From NCBI GenBank assembly GCA_028277725.1, contig JANQFX010000059.1:1-33166 (forward strand): 33,166 nucleotides of DNA, read 5' to 3'. The position numbers were made by a program, and so were the translations under genes. This document shows positions 8,750 to 16,707 of the stretch, in pieces. Positions within the stretch are counted from its first letter, which is position 1. Each line of letters begins with the position of its first letter. The DNA comes from Thiohalocapsa sp. (GTDB lineage: Bacteria > Pseudomonadota > Gammaproteobacteria > Chromatiales > Chromatiaceae). A model generated the notes under the pieces. The model made no database searches. It was not told the origin of the DNA and saw nothing but the letters and a program-made list of their open reading frames with translations.

Positions 8750-8796
8750 CCGGCCGATGCCGGTAACAACCGCGGACCGATTTGCGCATCGGCCGG
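8750..8796 (+). promoter_or_regulatory. Leader hairpin upstream of the RNA-binding protein gene
   Basis: CCGGCCGATGC (8750-8760) and GCATCGGCCGG (8786-8796) are perfect 11-base complements separated by 25 bases. The hairpin ends 50 bases before the ATG at 8847, in an unusually long 288-base gap after zapE. No run of T follows, so it is not a standard terminator. It may be a 5'-UTR structure controlling translation or stability of the RRM gene, which itself encodes an RNA-binding protein. An origin as a transcription-factor site is the alternative. Confidence 0.4.
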
Positions 8797-8846
8797 ACTG
8801 CGGTTTCCCTTCTCAACGATGCGTGTCTTCGAACGAGACGATTCTG

Positions 8847-9137
8847 ATGAATATCTACGTGGGCAACCTGCCCTACAGCGTCACGGAAGCCGAGCTGCGT
8901 GAGACCTTCGAGGCCTACGGCAAGGTCGATACCGCAAACCTGATCATGGATAAGTTCACCGGTGAGTCGAAGGGCTTCGGCTTTGTCGAAATGCCCGACA
9001 ACAGCGAAGCCGACGCGGCGATCAAGGCGTTGAACGAGCAGCCCATGAAGGGACGTCCGCTCCGCGTCAACCAGGCCAAGCCGCGCGGCGAACGCAGCGG
9101 TGGTGGTGGTGGTGGCGGCGGTCGCGGCCGTTGGTGA
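8847..9137 (+). CDS. Small RRM RNA-binding protein with glycine-rich tail
   Basis: The 96-residue product is a single RNA recognition motif followed by a short tail. RNP2 is IYVGNL at residues 3-8 and RNP1 is KGFGFVEM at about 43-50; the beta4 region ends in GRPLRVNQAKPR. The tail is ERSGGGGGGGGRGRW, nine glycines encoded largely by GGT/GGC repeats. Such one-domain RRM proteins occur in cyanobacteria and many proteobacteria. They bind single-stranded RNA and several are cold-induced; a specific target cannot be read here. The start ATG is preceded by a weak ribosome site (GAGACGA). A perfect hairpin lies in its leader, and a strong terminator stands about 140 bases downstream, so it is probably its own transcription unit. 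Confidence 0.93.
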   Translation: MNIYVGNLPYSVTEAELRETFEAYGKVDTANLIMDKFTGESKGFGFVEMPDNSEADAAIKALNEQPMKGRPLRVNQAKPRGERSGGGGGGGGRGRW

Positions 9138-9277
9138 TGACCTGACACAGCGCTGCCGGCCCCTTCGCTGATCGACGTCGACAACGGACGTCGCCTGGCG
9201 CAGGTTGCTCCGGGCGCGACATCGGCGGGGTCCAAGTAAGACACGCTTGCATCCCTACCCTGTCTGCCGAAGAGAGA

Positions 9278-9309
9278 ATGGCCGATGTCCGCGGACATCG
9301 GCCATTTTT
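9278..9309 (+). terminator. Rho-independent terminator of the RRM gene
   Basis: ATGGCCGATGTCC and GGACATCGGCCAT form a perfect 13-bp stem around GC (28-base palindrome, 9278-9305), followed by a T-run to 9309. It lies 140 bases after the RRM stop. The stem is symmetric, with AA in front and TT behind, so it could also stop weak antisense transcription. The arm GGCCGATG is shared with the leader hairpin upstream of the gene. Confidence 0.88.
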
Positions 9310-9320
9310 CCTTATGTCAC

Positions 9321-9449
9321 GCCCCGCGGGGCCGCCCAGCTTCGTTACGACTCCTTGGAATAGCCTGACTATTCCGCGTCGTGGTGCCTCGCTGGCCAAT
9401 TTGGGATAGGCCCGCGGGAGGCACCCTGACAACCGTCCAACTGCTCCGT
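9321..9449 (-). repeat. Dispersed structured repeat, copy 1
   Basis: Read in reverse, 9449-9347 matches the sequence at 33075-33166 almost base for base; the two differ mainly by an 11-base insertion (around 9396-9408) and scattered substitutions. The unit contains a hairpin GGAATAG-CCTGA-CTATTCC at 9357-9375, a CCCGCGGG palindrome near 9411-9418 and a CAACCGTCC block. Beyond the part that can be aligned lies a 12-base palindrome GCCCCGCGGGGC (9321-9332), which may be the unit's other end. It has no coding capacity and sits just after the terminator. It is probably a genome-wide intergenic repeat; the family is not one that I can name. Confidence 0.8.
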
Positions 9450-10038
9450 TTTGGGGTCACCGACCTGCGGCGATAGGCCGATTGTGTTCGTGTCCTGAGC
9501 CAGGGGAGATCCACCCCAGCCGGAGGCCATCCTGCGAGCGTCCCTCGTGCGTCTTTTGGCGGTCTAGCCTGTGCTCGGCCTGCGACTCGCCGGATGACCT
9601 CACCTACCCTCGGAGTGTCCTAGTCGGCGCCTTCGGGTCCACCGCGCGAAACGCGAGACGGGTTGCTGAGCCCGTGGCGGATACCGATCAGATCCTCCTG
9701 TCATCCGAGTCAGCAGTATCCGTACCACATATGAAAAGACTATAAAAAACAGGATTTTAAAAGAACGCGGAACCACAGGAGCTGCCGATGCTCGCAATCT
9801 GCAACGCAATCGGCATCGCAGTTTCATGCATGAAGTGCTGACCTCGGAGCGAAGGTGCCACCCGCCCGTCTTCGTCGCCCCAAGCATCGTCGCGCCGCTC
9901 CGCTCTTCTAGGTCGCGGCGTCTATCGCACAACGCCTCGGGCCGACCCTCGAGCGCCTGACTGCTCTACAATCTCGAATACGCACAACGGCGGATCAGGC
10001 ACCGCGGAGCGCCATCTGCCACAGCCGGAGACAACACG
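9450..10038. other. Intergenic region without a convincing gene
   Basis: No open frame here has a family signature or plausible codon pattern. The one notable stretch is AT-rich (9729-9765, with ATATGAAAAGACTATAAAAAAC) within GC-rich DNA, and may be a promoter or a remnant of foreign DNA. TACAAT at 9967-9972 is a possible -10 box for the gene at 10039, but no matching -35 is seen. CTGCCGATGC near 9781 and GCATCGCAG near 9813 form an imperfect inverted repeat. Confidence 0.5.
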
Positions 10039-10248
10039 ATGCTCAACAAGAAACTGCTGGAGATCCTGGTCTGCCCTGCGACCAAGGGTCCTTTGATCTA
10101 TGACCGCGAGGCACAGGAACTGATTTCCATTTCCGGGCGCCTCGCCTATCCCATCGTCGACGACATCCCAAGCCTCATCGAGGCCGATGCCCGGACGCTG
10201 GACGAGCAAGAAGCCGAACGGCTCCGCAAGGCCCATCCCGCCACCTGA
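10039..10248 (+). CDS. Trm112/YcaR-like small protein
   Basis: The 69-residue product begins MLNKKLLEILVCPATKGPL and continues with the pattern LISISGRLAYPIVDDIPSLI that marks the Trm112/YcaR family. In other organisms such proteins are small subunits that bind and activate methyltransferases or act near lipid A synthesis genes. The first zinc-ligand position is CPATK, with no second Cys, as is common in proteobacterial members (CPVTKGPL type), so zinc binding is doubtful. GGAGAC precedes the start. The next gene is convergent, 81 bases away. The gene stands alone here, not beside kdsB or lpxK. Confidence 0.85.
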   Translation: MLNKKLLEILVCPATKGPLIYDREAQELISISGRLAYPIVDDIPSLIEADARTLDEQEAERLRKAHPAT

Positions 10249-10329
10249 CCAATAGGGCGCACTCGGTACCGGACGCGGCGACGAGCGGGCTCGGCGTGAT
10301 GGGCGGACAGGAGAGAGATGGCTAGCCGC

Positions 10330-11919
10330 TCAGGGTAGACCGCGCTCCGTCTCGCCGGCGCGCCTGAGTTCACGCTTGAGGATCTTGCCCGCCGCGTTCT
10401 TGGGTAGGACCTCGACGACTTCGATACGCCGCGGGATCTCGTGACTCCCGAGCCGCTCGCGGCACCAGGCCTTCAGGTCGCTTGCGTCCGCATCCGTCGT
10501 CGCCGTGATGAAGGCGACGGGGATCTCACCATGGGTGCGGTGCGGTTCACCAACGACCGCGACCTCGGACACGGCGGGATGTCGTATCAAGACCTCCTCG
10601 ATGACACGTGGATAGACGTTGATCCCATTGCTGATGATCAGGTCCTTGATCCGGTCGACGAGATAGAAGTACCCATCCGCATCGCGCCAGCCCAGATCGC
10701 CGGTACGGAACCAGTCGCCATAGAAGGCCTCCGCGGTCGCGTCCGGCTGGTTCCAATAACAGCGCATGACGCCCGGGCTGCGCACGCAGACCTCGCCGTG
10801 CTCTCCATCGGGCAAGGTCTCGCCGTCCGGGCTTGTGATGCGCATCTCGACGCCCGCGATGGGCGGGCCGATGGACTGGCGCTTGCGCGGCCCGTCGGGT
10901 GGATTCACGGCGGTCACCGGACCACACTCGGTCGGCCCGTCACCTTCAAGCACCGGGATGCCGAAACGCGCCTCGAACGACTCCATCAGCGCGGTGGGCA
11001 TCGCCGCACCACCGGAGATCGCCATCCGCACGGAACGCCAACCGCGAAGCTGCTCCTCGCCGATCCGCATCAGCACTGTATAGAGACTCGGCACACCGAG
11101 GAAAACGGTGGCGTGATGCCTGCAAACGGCCTGGGTAATGGCCGCCGGATCGAACCGGGGAACCGGCACGATGGCCGCACCGGCCAACAGGGGCATCACG
11201 ATGCCGACGGTGGCTGCGAAGGCATGGAACATGGGCAGCACCACCAATACGCGATCCACGCCGGGCGTGATGCCGAGGGCGCTCGCCACGGCGAGCGCAT
11301 TGGCGGCCAGGTTGCCGTGGGTCAGGACGGCGCCCTTGGGCTGCCCCGTCGTACCGGAGGTGTAGAGGATCACCGCGTCGTTCGCCGCCGAGAGGGCGAT
11401 GTCGGGCGGGTCGTTGGGCTGCACCAGCTGGTGCAGGTGGCAATCCGGCGCGGCCGGCTCATCCTCGAAACCGATACCGATTCGCAATGGCGGATTCGCG
11501 GCGCCGGCGACGGCGTCTGCCGCGGTCTGAGCGACCTGCGCATGGAAGAACAGTGCCTTCGCCCCGGAATCGCGCAGGATGAAGCCGATCTCCGGGGCAC
11601 TCAGCAGCAGGTTGATGGGCACGATCACGGCCCCAGCCTTGAGGCAGCCCAGGTAGGCGACGACGAAATCTGCCCCGTTCGGGCAGTACAGACCGACCCG
11701 GTCACCGGGACCGATACCACGCGCGGCGAGGGACGCGGCAACACCATCGGTGGCGATGTCGAGCGCCCCGTAGGTCCAGATCGGCGCGTCGACAACGATC
11801 GCGGCCCGCTCCGGCGCGCGCTTGGCGCCGAGCCGGAACAGGCTGACCAGATCACCAGGAGGCTGGATGCCGCTCCCCGATGGCATCTCTGGCCCCTGAT
11901 CCGCTGGAAGTCCGGCCAT
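10330..11919 (-). CDS. Long-chain-fatty-acid/acyl-CoA ligase (AMP-forming)
   Basis: The 529-residue protein is an ANL-family adenylating enzyme. It has YTSGTTGQPKGAVLTHGN (P-loop), a middle motif EGDGPTECGPV, a linker DWFRTGDLGW, DRIKDLIISNGINVYP and a C-terminal lysine in LPKNAAGKILKREL. It should activate a carboxylic acid, probably a fatty acid, as the acyl-adenylate and transfer it to CoA. The usual EGYGLTE is EGDGPTE here, a change in the aromatic residue that stacks on adenine. ATG 11919 with GAGGA ten bases upstream is preferred over GTG 11928. It follows hemN by about 13 bases on the same strand, so both are probably cotranscribed despite unrelated roles. Confidence 0.88.
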   Translation of the reverse strand: MAGLPADQGPEMPSGSGIQPPGDLVSLFRLGAKRAPERAAIVVDAPIWTYGALDIATDGVAASLAARGIGPGDRVGLYCPNGADFVVAYLGCLKAGAVIVPINLLLSAPEIGFILRDSGAKALFFHAQVAQTAADAVAGAANPPLRIGIGFEDEPAAPDCHLHQLVQPNDPPDIALSAANDAVILYTSGTTGQPKGAVLTHGNLAANALAVASALGITPGVDRVLVVLPMFHAFAATVGIVMPLLAGAAIVPVPRFDPAAITQAVCRHHATVFLGVPSLYTVLMRIGEEQLRGWRSVRMAISGGAAMPTALMESFEARFGIPVLEGDGPTECGPVTAVNPPDGPRKRQSIGPPIAGVEMRITSPDGETLPDGEHGEVCVRSPGVMRCYWNQPDATAEAFYGDWFRTGDLGWRDADGYFYLVDRIKDLIISNGINVYPRVIEEVLIRHPAVSEVAVVGEPHRTHGEIPVAFITATTDADASDLKAWCRERLGSHEIPRRIEVVEVLPKNAAGKILKRELRRAGETERGLP

Positions 11920-11932
11920 CGACCGCACTTCC

Positions 11933-13378
11933 TCAGATCACCTTCGAGAAGCCGACCGGGCCGGTCTTGGCCGCGAGGTAGGCGTCGAAGGCCATGCAGA
12001 TGTTGCGGATCAGGAAGCGCCCCTTGGGACGCACCCGAATACCGTGCGAATCCAGGTCCAGCAGGCCGTCGCTCACCATGCCGTCCAGCTTGGCGAGGCT
12101 GTCCCCGAAGTACTCATGGAAGTCGAGCCCCCAAAGCCGCTCGACGTCGGCGAAGTCGAGCCGGAAGTGGCAGATGAGGCGGGTAATGACGTCGCGGCGG
12201 ATCTCATCGTCACGATTCAGCTCGATGCCGCGGAACACGGGCAGGCGCCCGGCGTCGATGTCCTCATAGTAGGCATCGAGCTCGCGCCGGTTCTGGCCAT
12301 AGGTGTTGGCGACCTTGCCGATGGAGGTCACGCCGAGGCCAATGAGGTCGCACTCCGCATGGGTCGAGTAGCCCTGGAAGTTGCGATAGAGGGTGCCATC
12401 GCGCTGCGCCCGTGCCAACTCGTCGTCGGGGCGCGCGAAGTGGTCCATGCCGATGTAGAGCCAGCCGGCGTCCGTGAGGCGTTTGGTCGTGGCCTCGAGG
12501 ATCTCGAGCTTGACCTCCGGAGGCGGTAGGTTCTCCTCGTCGATACGCCGCTGCGGCATGAAGCGGGTCGGCAGGTGGGCATAGTTGAACACCGACAGCC
12601 GATCCGGGCCGACCGCGATGATCCGCTCCACGGTGTCCATGAAGCTCTCGGCGGTCTGGAACGGCAGGCCGTAGATCAGATCGATGCTGATGGAGCGGAA
12701 GCCCGTGTCGCGTGCGGCCTGCAGGACCTCCATGGTCTCGGCCTCGGTCTGGATGCGGTTGACGGCCTTCTGCACCCGCTCGTCGAAGTCCTGCACGCCC
12801 AGGCTCATGCGGTTGAAGCCGATGTCGCGCAGCAGTTGGATGGTATCGCCGCGCGCCTCGCGCGGGTCGATCTCGATGGAGAACTCGCCCTGATCGTCGT
12901 CGGCCAGGCGGAAGTGCTTGCGGGTCTGGTCCATCAGCTCGCGCATCTGCGCCTGGCTGATGAAGGTGGGCGTGCCGCCGCCCCAGTGCAACTGGTCGAC
13001 GACACGATCGTCGTCGAACAAGGCGGACTGCAGCTCCATCTCCCGATAGACGCGGTCGAGATAGGGCTGCGCCTTGGATCGATCCTTGGTGGCGATCTTG
13101 TTGCAGGCGCAGTAGAAACAGACGGTGTCGCAGAACGGGATGTGGAAGTATAGCGACAGCGGCCGCCCGCTGGCGTTGCTGTCCCGGCAGACCTCGGCGT
13201 AGCGCTCGGCGTCGAAGGCGGGATCGAACTCCACCGCGGTCGGATAGGAGGTGTAGCGCGGGCCGCTTTGGTCGTAGCGTTTGATCAGCTCCAGATCGAA
13301 CACCGTACTCTGGTCGTCGGCGCCGGCCATCTCGGTCGACGCATCGCCGATGCTGCCAGGGGTCGGGGTATCAAGCAT
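11933..13378 (-). CDS. hemN: Oxygen-independent coproporphyrinogen III oxidase
   Basis: The 481-residue product is a radical SAM enzyme. FHIPFCDTVCFYCACNK provides cysteines 83, 87, 90 and 92: the CX3CX2C cluster ligands plus the following Cys that is typical of true HemN. GGGTPT is the SAM contact, and GVQDFDERVQKAVNRIQ is the HemN-specific stretch that separates it from HemW. It converts coproporphyrinogen III to protoporphyrinogen IX without oxygen, in haem (and, if present, bacteriochlorophyll) synthesis. The start ATG is preceded by GGTGGAAAGAAG. The first ~25 residues vary in the family. I see no clear FNR box upstream. The downstream ligase gene is likely in the same operon. Confidence 0.95.
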   Translation of the reverse strand: MLDTPTPGSIGDASTEMAGADDQSTVFDLELIKRYDQSGPRYTSYPTAVEFDPAFDAERYAEVCRDSNASGRPLSLYFHIPFCDTVCFYCACNKIATKDRSKAQPYLDRVYREMELQSALFDDDRVVDQLHWGGGTPTFISQAQMRELMDQTRKHFRLADDDQGEFSIEIDPREARGDTIQLLRDIGFNRMSLGVQDFDERVQKAVNRIQTEAETMEVLQAARDTGFRSISIDLIYGLPFQTAESFMDTVERIIAVGPDRLSVFNYAHLPTRFMPQRRIDEENLPPPEVKLEILEATTKRLTDAGWLYIGMDHFARPDDELARAQRDGTLYRNFQGYSTHAECDLIGLGVTSIGKVANTYGQNRRELDAYYEDIDAGRLPVFRGIELNRDDEIRRDVITRLICHFRLDFADVERLWGLDFHEYFGDSLAKLDGMVSDGLLDLDSHGIRVRPKGRFLIRNICMAFDAYLAAKTGPVGFSKVI

Positions 13379-13576
13379 AGTCTTCTTTCCACCTCAGAGA
13401 CCGAGCCGATGGGTCTCGTTGTTCTGTTTGAGTCCGGAGGAACCGCGTTGTCCGGTTCCATTCGATGATCGGCCGGCACGGCCGACGCACCGCTTTCTGC
13501 TAGGGTTTTGCGCGGCGCACGTGCGCGGGTGTCGGGCCGACGACGCCCTCCCGCACCGCCGAATGCGCGATCGGCC

Positions 13577-14515
13577 TCACAGGGCCGCCACCGCCGCAGC
13601 GAAGCGGTCGTGATGGGCGGCAAGTTCATCGCGCGTCAGCGCGAACACGCCATCACCGCCCCGCTCGAAGTCCAGCCAGGTCAGGGGCACATCGGGTAGT
13701 GCCCGTTCCAAGGCCTCGGCACTGCTGCCGGTCTCCACCAGGAGCAGCCCGTCGTCCGCAAGATAGTCCGGCGCGTCGCGCAGAATGCGCAGGACCAGAT
13801 CGAGCCCGGACTCCCCCGCGGCCAGCGCCAGGGCCGGCTCGTGTCGATACTCGGCCGGCAGGCATTCCATCTCGATCGCGGAGACATAGGGCGGGTTCGA
13901 TACGATGACGTCGTATCCGACCTCGTCGTCCGCCGCATCGATGCCCGCGAACAGGTCGGAACGCAGCAGACGGGCACGGTAGGTCAATCCGAGGCGTTGG
14001 CGGTTGCGCTCCGCGACCTCCAGCGCCGCAGGAGAGATGTCCGCGAGGTCCACCGCGGCGTCGGGCAGGTGGGCGGCGACCGCCAACCCGATGCATCCGC
14101 TGCCGCAGCAGAGGTCGAGCACCCGACGGACCGCGTCGGGCTCCACCCAGGGGGAGAAGCCCTGCTCAACAAGTTCCGCCAGCGGAGAGCGCGGGATCAG
14201 TACCGTCTCGTCGACCTCGAACTCCAGACCGGCGAAGTAGGCCCGGCCAATCAGGTAGGCCGCAGGCCGCCGCTCGTGGACACGGCGATCCAACAGGGCG
14301 AGCACGGTGGCGCGCTCCGGTGCGGTCACGTGGCAGTGTCCGTAGGCCGATATCTGGCGATAGGACAGGTGCAGCGCGTGCGAGACGAGCCACAATGCCT
14401 CGTCGTCGGCGTTGTCTGTACCATGACCGAAATGGAGACCGGCCTGCGCGAAGCGGCTTGCGCCCCAGCGCACGAAGTCATCGATGGTCGTCAGCGCGTC
14501 GGTATCGGCGGGCAT
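13577..14515 (-). CDS. prmB: 50S ribosomal protein L3 N5-glutamine methyltransferase
   Basis: The 312-residue protein is a class I SAM methyltransferase of the HemK/PrmB group. The SAM site is VLDLCCGSGCIGLAVA and the catalytic NPPY box occurs as SNPPYVS. The preceding helical domain contains YLIGRAYFAGLEFEVDETVLIPRSPLAELVEQGF, where RSPLAELVE is the PrmB form (PrmC has RPDTE), hence PrmB rather than the release-factor enzyme. It methylates a glutamine of ribosomal protein L3. The ATG at 14515 gives the family length; the ribosome site is weak. The gene is divergent from the histidine kinase at 14682 and is not next to aroC, its frequent neighbour. Confidence 0.93.
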   Translation of the reverse strand: MPADTDALTTIDDFVRWGASRFAQAGLHFGHGTDNADDEALWLVSHALHLSYRQISAYGHCHVTAPERATVLALLDRRVHERRPAAYLIGRAYFAGLEFEVDETVLIPRSPLAELVEQGFSPWVEPDAVRRVLDLCCGSGCIGLAVAAHLPDAAVDLADISPAALEVAERNRQRLGLTYRARLLRSDLFAGIDAADDEVGYDVIVSNPPYVSAIEMECLPAEYRHEPALALAAGESGLDLVLRILRDAPDYLADDGLLLVETGSSAEALERALPDVPLTWLDFERGGDGVFALTRDELAAHHDRFAAAVAAL

Positions 14516-14681
14516 ATCCGGCTGCGATCGGGGCTGGAGTCGGTGGGCGGGGTGTCTGGAGTCGGCTTCGGGGCTCAAGGCCTCGGGCACCTCAGGTGCC
14601 ACTGGCCGACGTAAGACTCGAAGCATAGCACCAAAATCGACCGCGCCCCGGCGAGTCACCAAGCCTTTGACGGGAGTCATC

Positions 14682-16622
14682 TTGCGCCGATTGTTCAACA
14701 GCTTGCGATTCCAAGTCAGCGCCGCCTTCATTGCGCTGCTGCTGCTCCTCGCCCTGGCCTCCCTGGTGACGCTCTCGGCCTTCCAGCGCCAGCTCGACGC
14801 CCAGGCCGTCGTGGACATCGCCGCGCGCCTCGCGCTCGGGTCCAGCCAGATGCACATGCAGGCCATGAACTACGACGCACACGCGCCGCGCGACTATCCA
14901 ACCTACTACCGCGACGTGAATCTCTACTATCGCGACCTGACGGCGCAGATCGAGCTCTTCGACGCCATCGTCATGGGCTTCATGAGCGGGGACTTCAGCG
15001 CGGTGCTGGATCGGCCCGCCGCGTGGATGCAACCCGCCGGCGACCCGCGGCTCGGCGATGCGGTTGCCGCGCTGGAGACGGCCTGGGCCGAGCATCGGAA
15101 GGGGTTACTCGCCGCCCTCGGCGACGACACGGACGAGCCCAGGCTGGAGTGGGCGGCGGAGTACAATATCGAGCACATCGAACCGCTGGAACGGGCCAGC
15201 GCCGCGCTTGCGGACCGCTTGCGGGAGTGGGCTGAGGTGGAGCACGAACGGCTGCGGCTTCTCGCGTTGCTGCTGATCGGCGCCGCCGCCGTCGTCACCA
15301 TCGCGCTATTGGCGCTGCTGCAGGCCTACACGCTGCGACCCGTTCAGCAGATGCTCGATGCGGTCCGCCGCTCTACTGACGGCAACTTCGGCGAACAGGT
15401 CCCGGAGGCCGGGGCCACCGAGATCCGTGACCTGTCCACGGGCTTCAATGCCCTCTCGGCAAGGCTACACCTGCTGTTCCAACTACTCGACCGGCTTCAG
15501 CAGGGCAATGACGTGGACGAGATGGTGGAGTTCTTGAGCCGCGATTTCCGAGGGCTTCTGCGCTTCGATTGGATCGGCGTCGTCCTGGTGACACCGGACA
15601 ATGCGACCGTCCGCCTGGAGGCGAGCGCCCTTGACGGGGCGCCGGAACTCGGCGGAAAGCCCCTGTTCCGGCTCTCGGGCACCCTACTGGAACGCGCACT
15701 GGAACGGGGTCGCCCCATGCTCATCCAGAACATGGCCGAGCAGGCCAAGGCCAATCGGAACTACGAATTCCTGCGCAGTATCGCGCGCAGGGACCTGGCG
15801 GATGCGGTCTTCTTGCCCGTTGTGGCGAACGCGTCGGCACCGGCTGTGATTGCGTTCGCCACCCGCGAACCGGGGCGCTACGACGAGCCCCACATGCGCT
15901 TTCTGACCAATATCGCGCAACTCATAGCGGCCAGCTTCGCACGCACCGTGCACTTCGCCGAGCGCGGCCGGCTTGCGGCCATCGGCGAATTCGCATCGGG
16001 CATCGCGCACGAGCTGCGGTCGCCCCTGGCAACGGTGTCGCTAGCGTTGGATCACTTCGAGAAGCAGGAGCTGCCCGAGGGTAGTCGACGACGACTCGCC
16101 TTGAGCCGAGCGGAGTCGCAGCGGATGGGGCGCCTGCTGGACGACATGCTGCTGTACGCCAAACCGCTGAAGCTCGCCGCGACGCCGGTCGACCTGGTGG
16201 CGTTGGCCCGGGAGACCCTCGCGCAGGCATCGGATGAAGTGGCCTGCGCCGGTCAGGCCTTGACGGGGAGCGGGCGGCTCGACCGGGCTATGGTACTCGG
16301 CGACCAAGACCGGCTTCGCCAGATTCTCCTGAACCTGCTGCGCAACGCTTGCGAGGCCGCGCCGACGGGTGGACGGATCGAGCTCTCCGTGAGGGCCGAT
16401 GGCGAGCGGTGGGCCGAGATCGAGATCACCAACCCCGGCGAGCCTATCCCCGCCGAGCTGCGCGAGCACCTGTTCAAACCCTTCGTTAGCGGCAAAGGGG
16501 CGGGAACCGGACTGGGTCTCGCCATCGTGCAGCGGCTGACTTCGCTGCACGCTGGAGAAGTCTCTCTATCATCCGACGCCGGTCGCACGGTTGCTCGCGT
16601 GCGATTACCCCTGATCACTTAG
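14682..16622 (+). CDS. Orphan membrane sensor histidine kinase (HAMP-GAF-HisKA-HATPase)
   Basis: The TTG at 14682, with GGGAG five bases upstream, gives 646 residues that start directly before a membrane segment (13-34); an earlier in-frame ATG would add a polar tail. A periplasmic domain (35-190), the second membrane helix (192-214), HAMP (215-265) and a GAF-like domain (about 270-420) follow. The H-box is FASGIAHELRSPLATVSLAL with His443, the N-box NLLRNACEAA with Asn555, and the G-box GTGLGLAIV near 608. It should autophosphorylate in response to a periplasmic and perhaps a cytosolic signal. No response regulator lies beside it, so its partner must be elsewhere; the algR-type regulator at 28245 already has its own kinase. 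Confidence 0.9.
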   Translation: MRRLFNSLRFQVSAAFIALLLLLALASLVTLSAFQRQLDAQAVVDIAARLALGSSQMHMQAMNYDAHAPRDYPTYYRDVNLYYRDLTAQIELFDAIVMGFMSGDFSAVLDRPAAWMQPAGDPRLGDAVAALETAWAEHRKGLLAALGDDTDEPRLEWAAEYNIEHIEPLERASAALADRLREWAEVEHERLRLLALLLIGAAAVVTIALLALLQAYTLRPVQQMLDAVRRSTDGNFGEQVPEAGATEIRDLSTGFNALSARLHLLFQLLDRLQQGNDVDEMVEFLSRDFRGLLRFDWIGVVLVTPDNATVRLEASALDGAPELGGKPLFRLSGTLLERALERGRPMLIQNMAEQAKANRNYEFLRSIARRDLADAVFLPVVANASAPAVIAFATREPGRYDEPHMRFLTNIAQLIAASFARTVHFAERGRLAAIGEFASGIAHELRSPLATVSLALDHFEKQELPEGSRRRLALSRAESQRMGRLLDDMLLYAKPLKLAATPVDLVALARETLAQASDEVACAGQALTGSGRLDRAMVLGDQDRLRQILLNLLRNACEAAPTGGRIELSVRADGERWAEIEITNPGEPIPAELREHLFKPFVSGKGAGTGLGLAIVQRLTSLHAGEVSLSSDAGRTVARVRLPLIT

Positions 16623-16661
16623 CTGGCGTGACCTTGAACCAGTCCCGGTGGGGATGCCGGC

Positions 16662-16683
16662 GCCGACCGACGCGGTCGGCTTT
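16662..16683 (+). terminator. Probable terminator after the histidine kinase gene
   Basis: GCCGACC and GGTCGGC form a 7-bp stem around GACGC, followed by only TTT, so termination may be incomplete. A second perfect palindrome, CCGCCTGATCAGGCGG at 16700-16715, overlaps the iscR stop codon and might serve the opposite strand. Confidence 0.5.
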
Positions 16684-16707
16684 CCGACGCTGCGGTCATC
16701 CGCCTGA

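Noticed and set aside
9321..9449. CRISPR array or attachment site
   Set aside because: There is only one unit here, without regular spacers; the second copy is far away and inverted.
9600..9932. Minus-strand 110-codon frame with one hydrophobic stretch
   Set aside because: The hydrophobic part coincides with the AT-rich patch, there is no ribosome site or family match, and the rest is Arg-rich.
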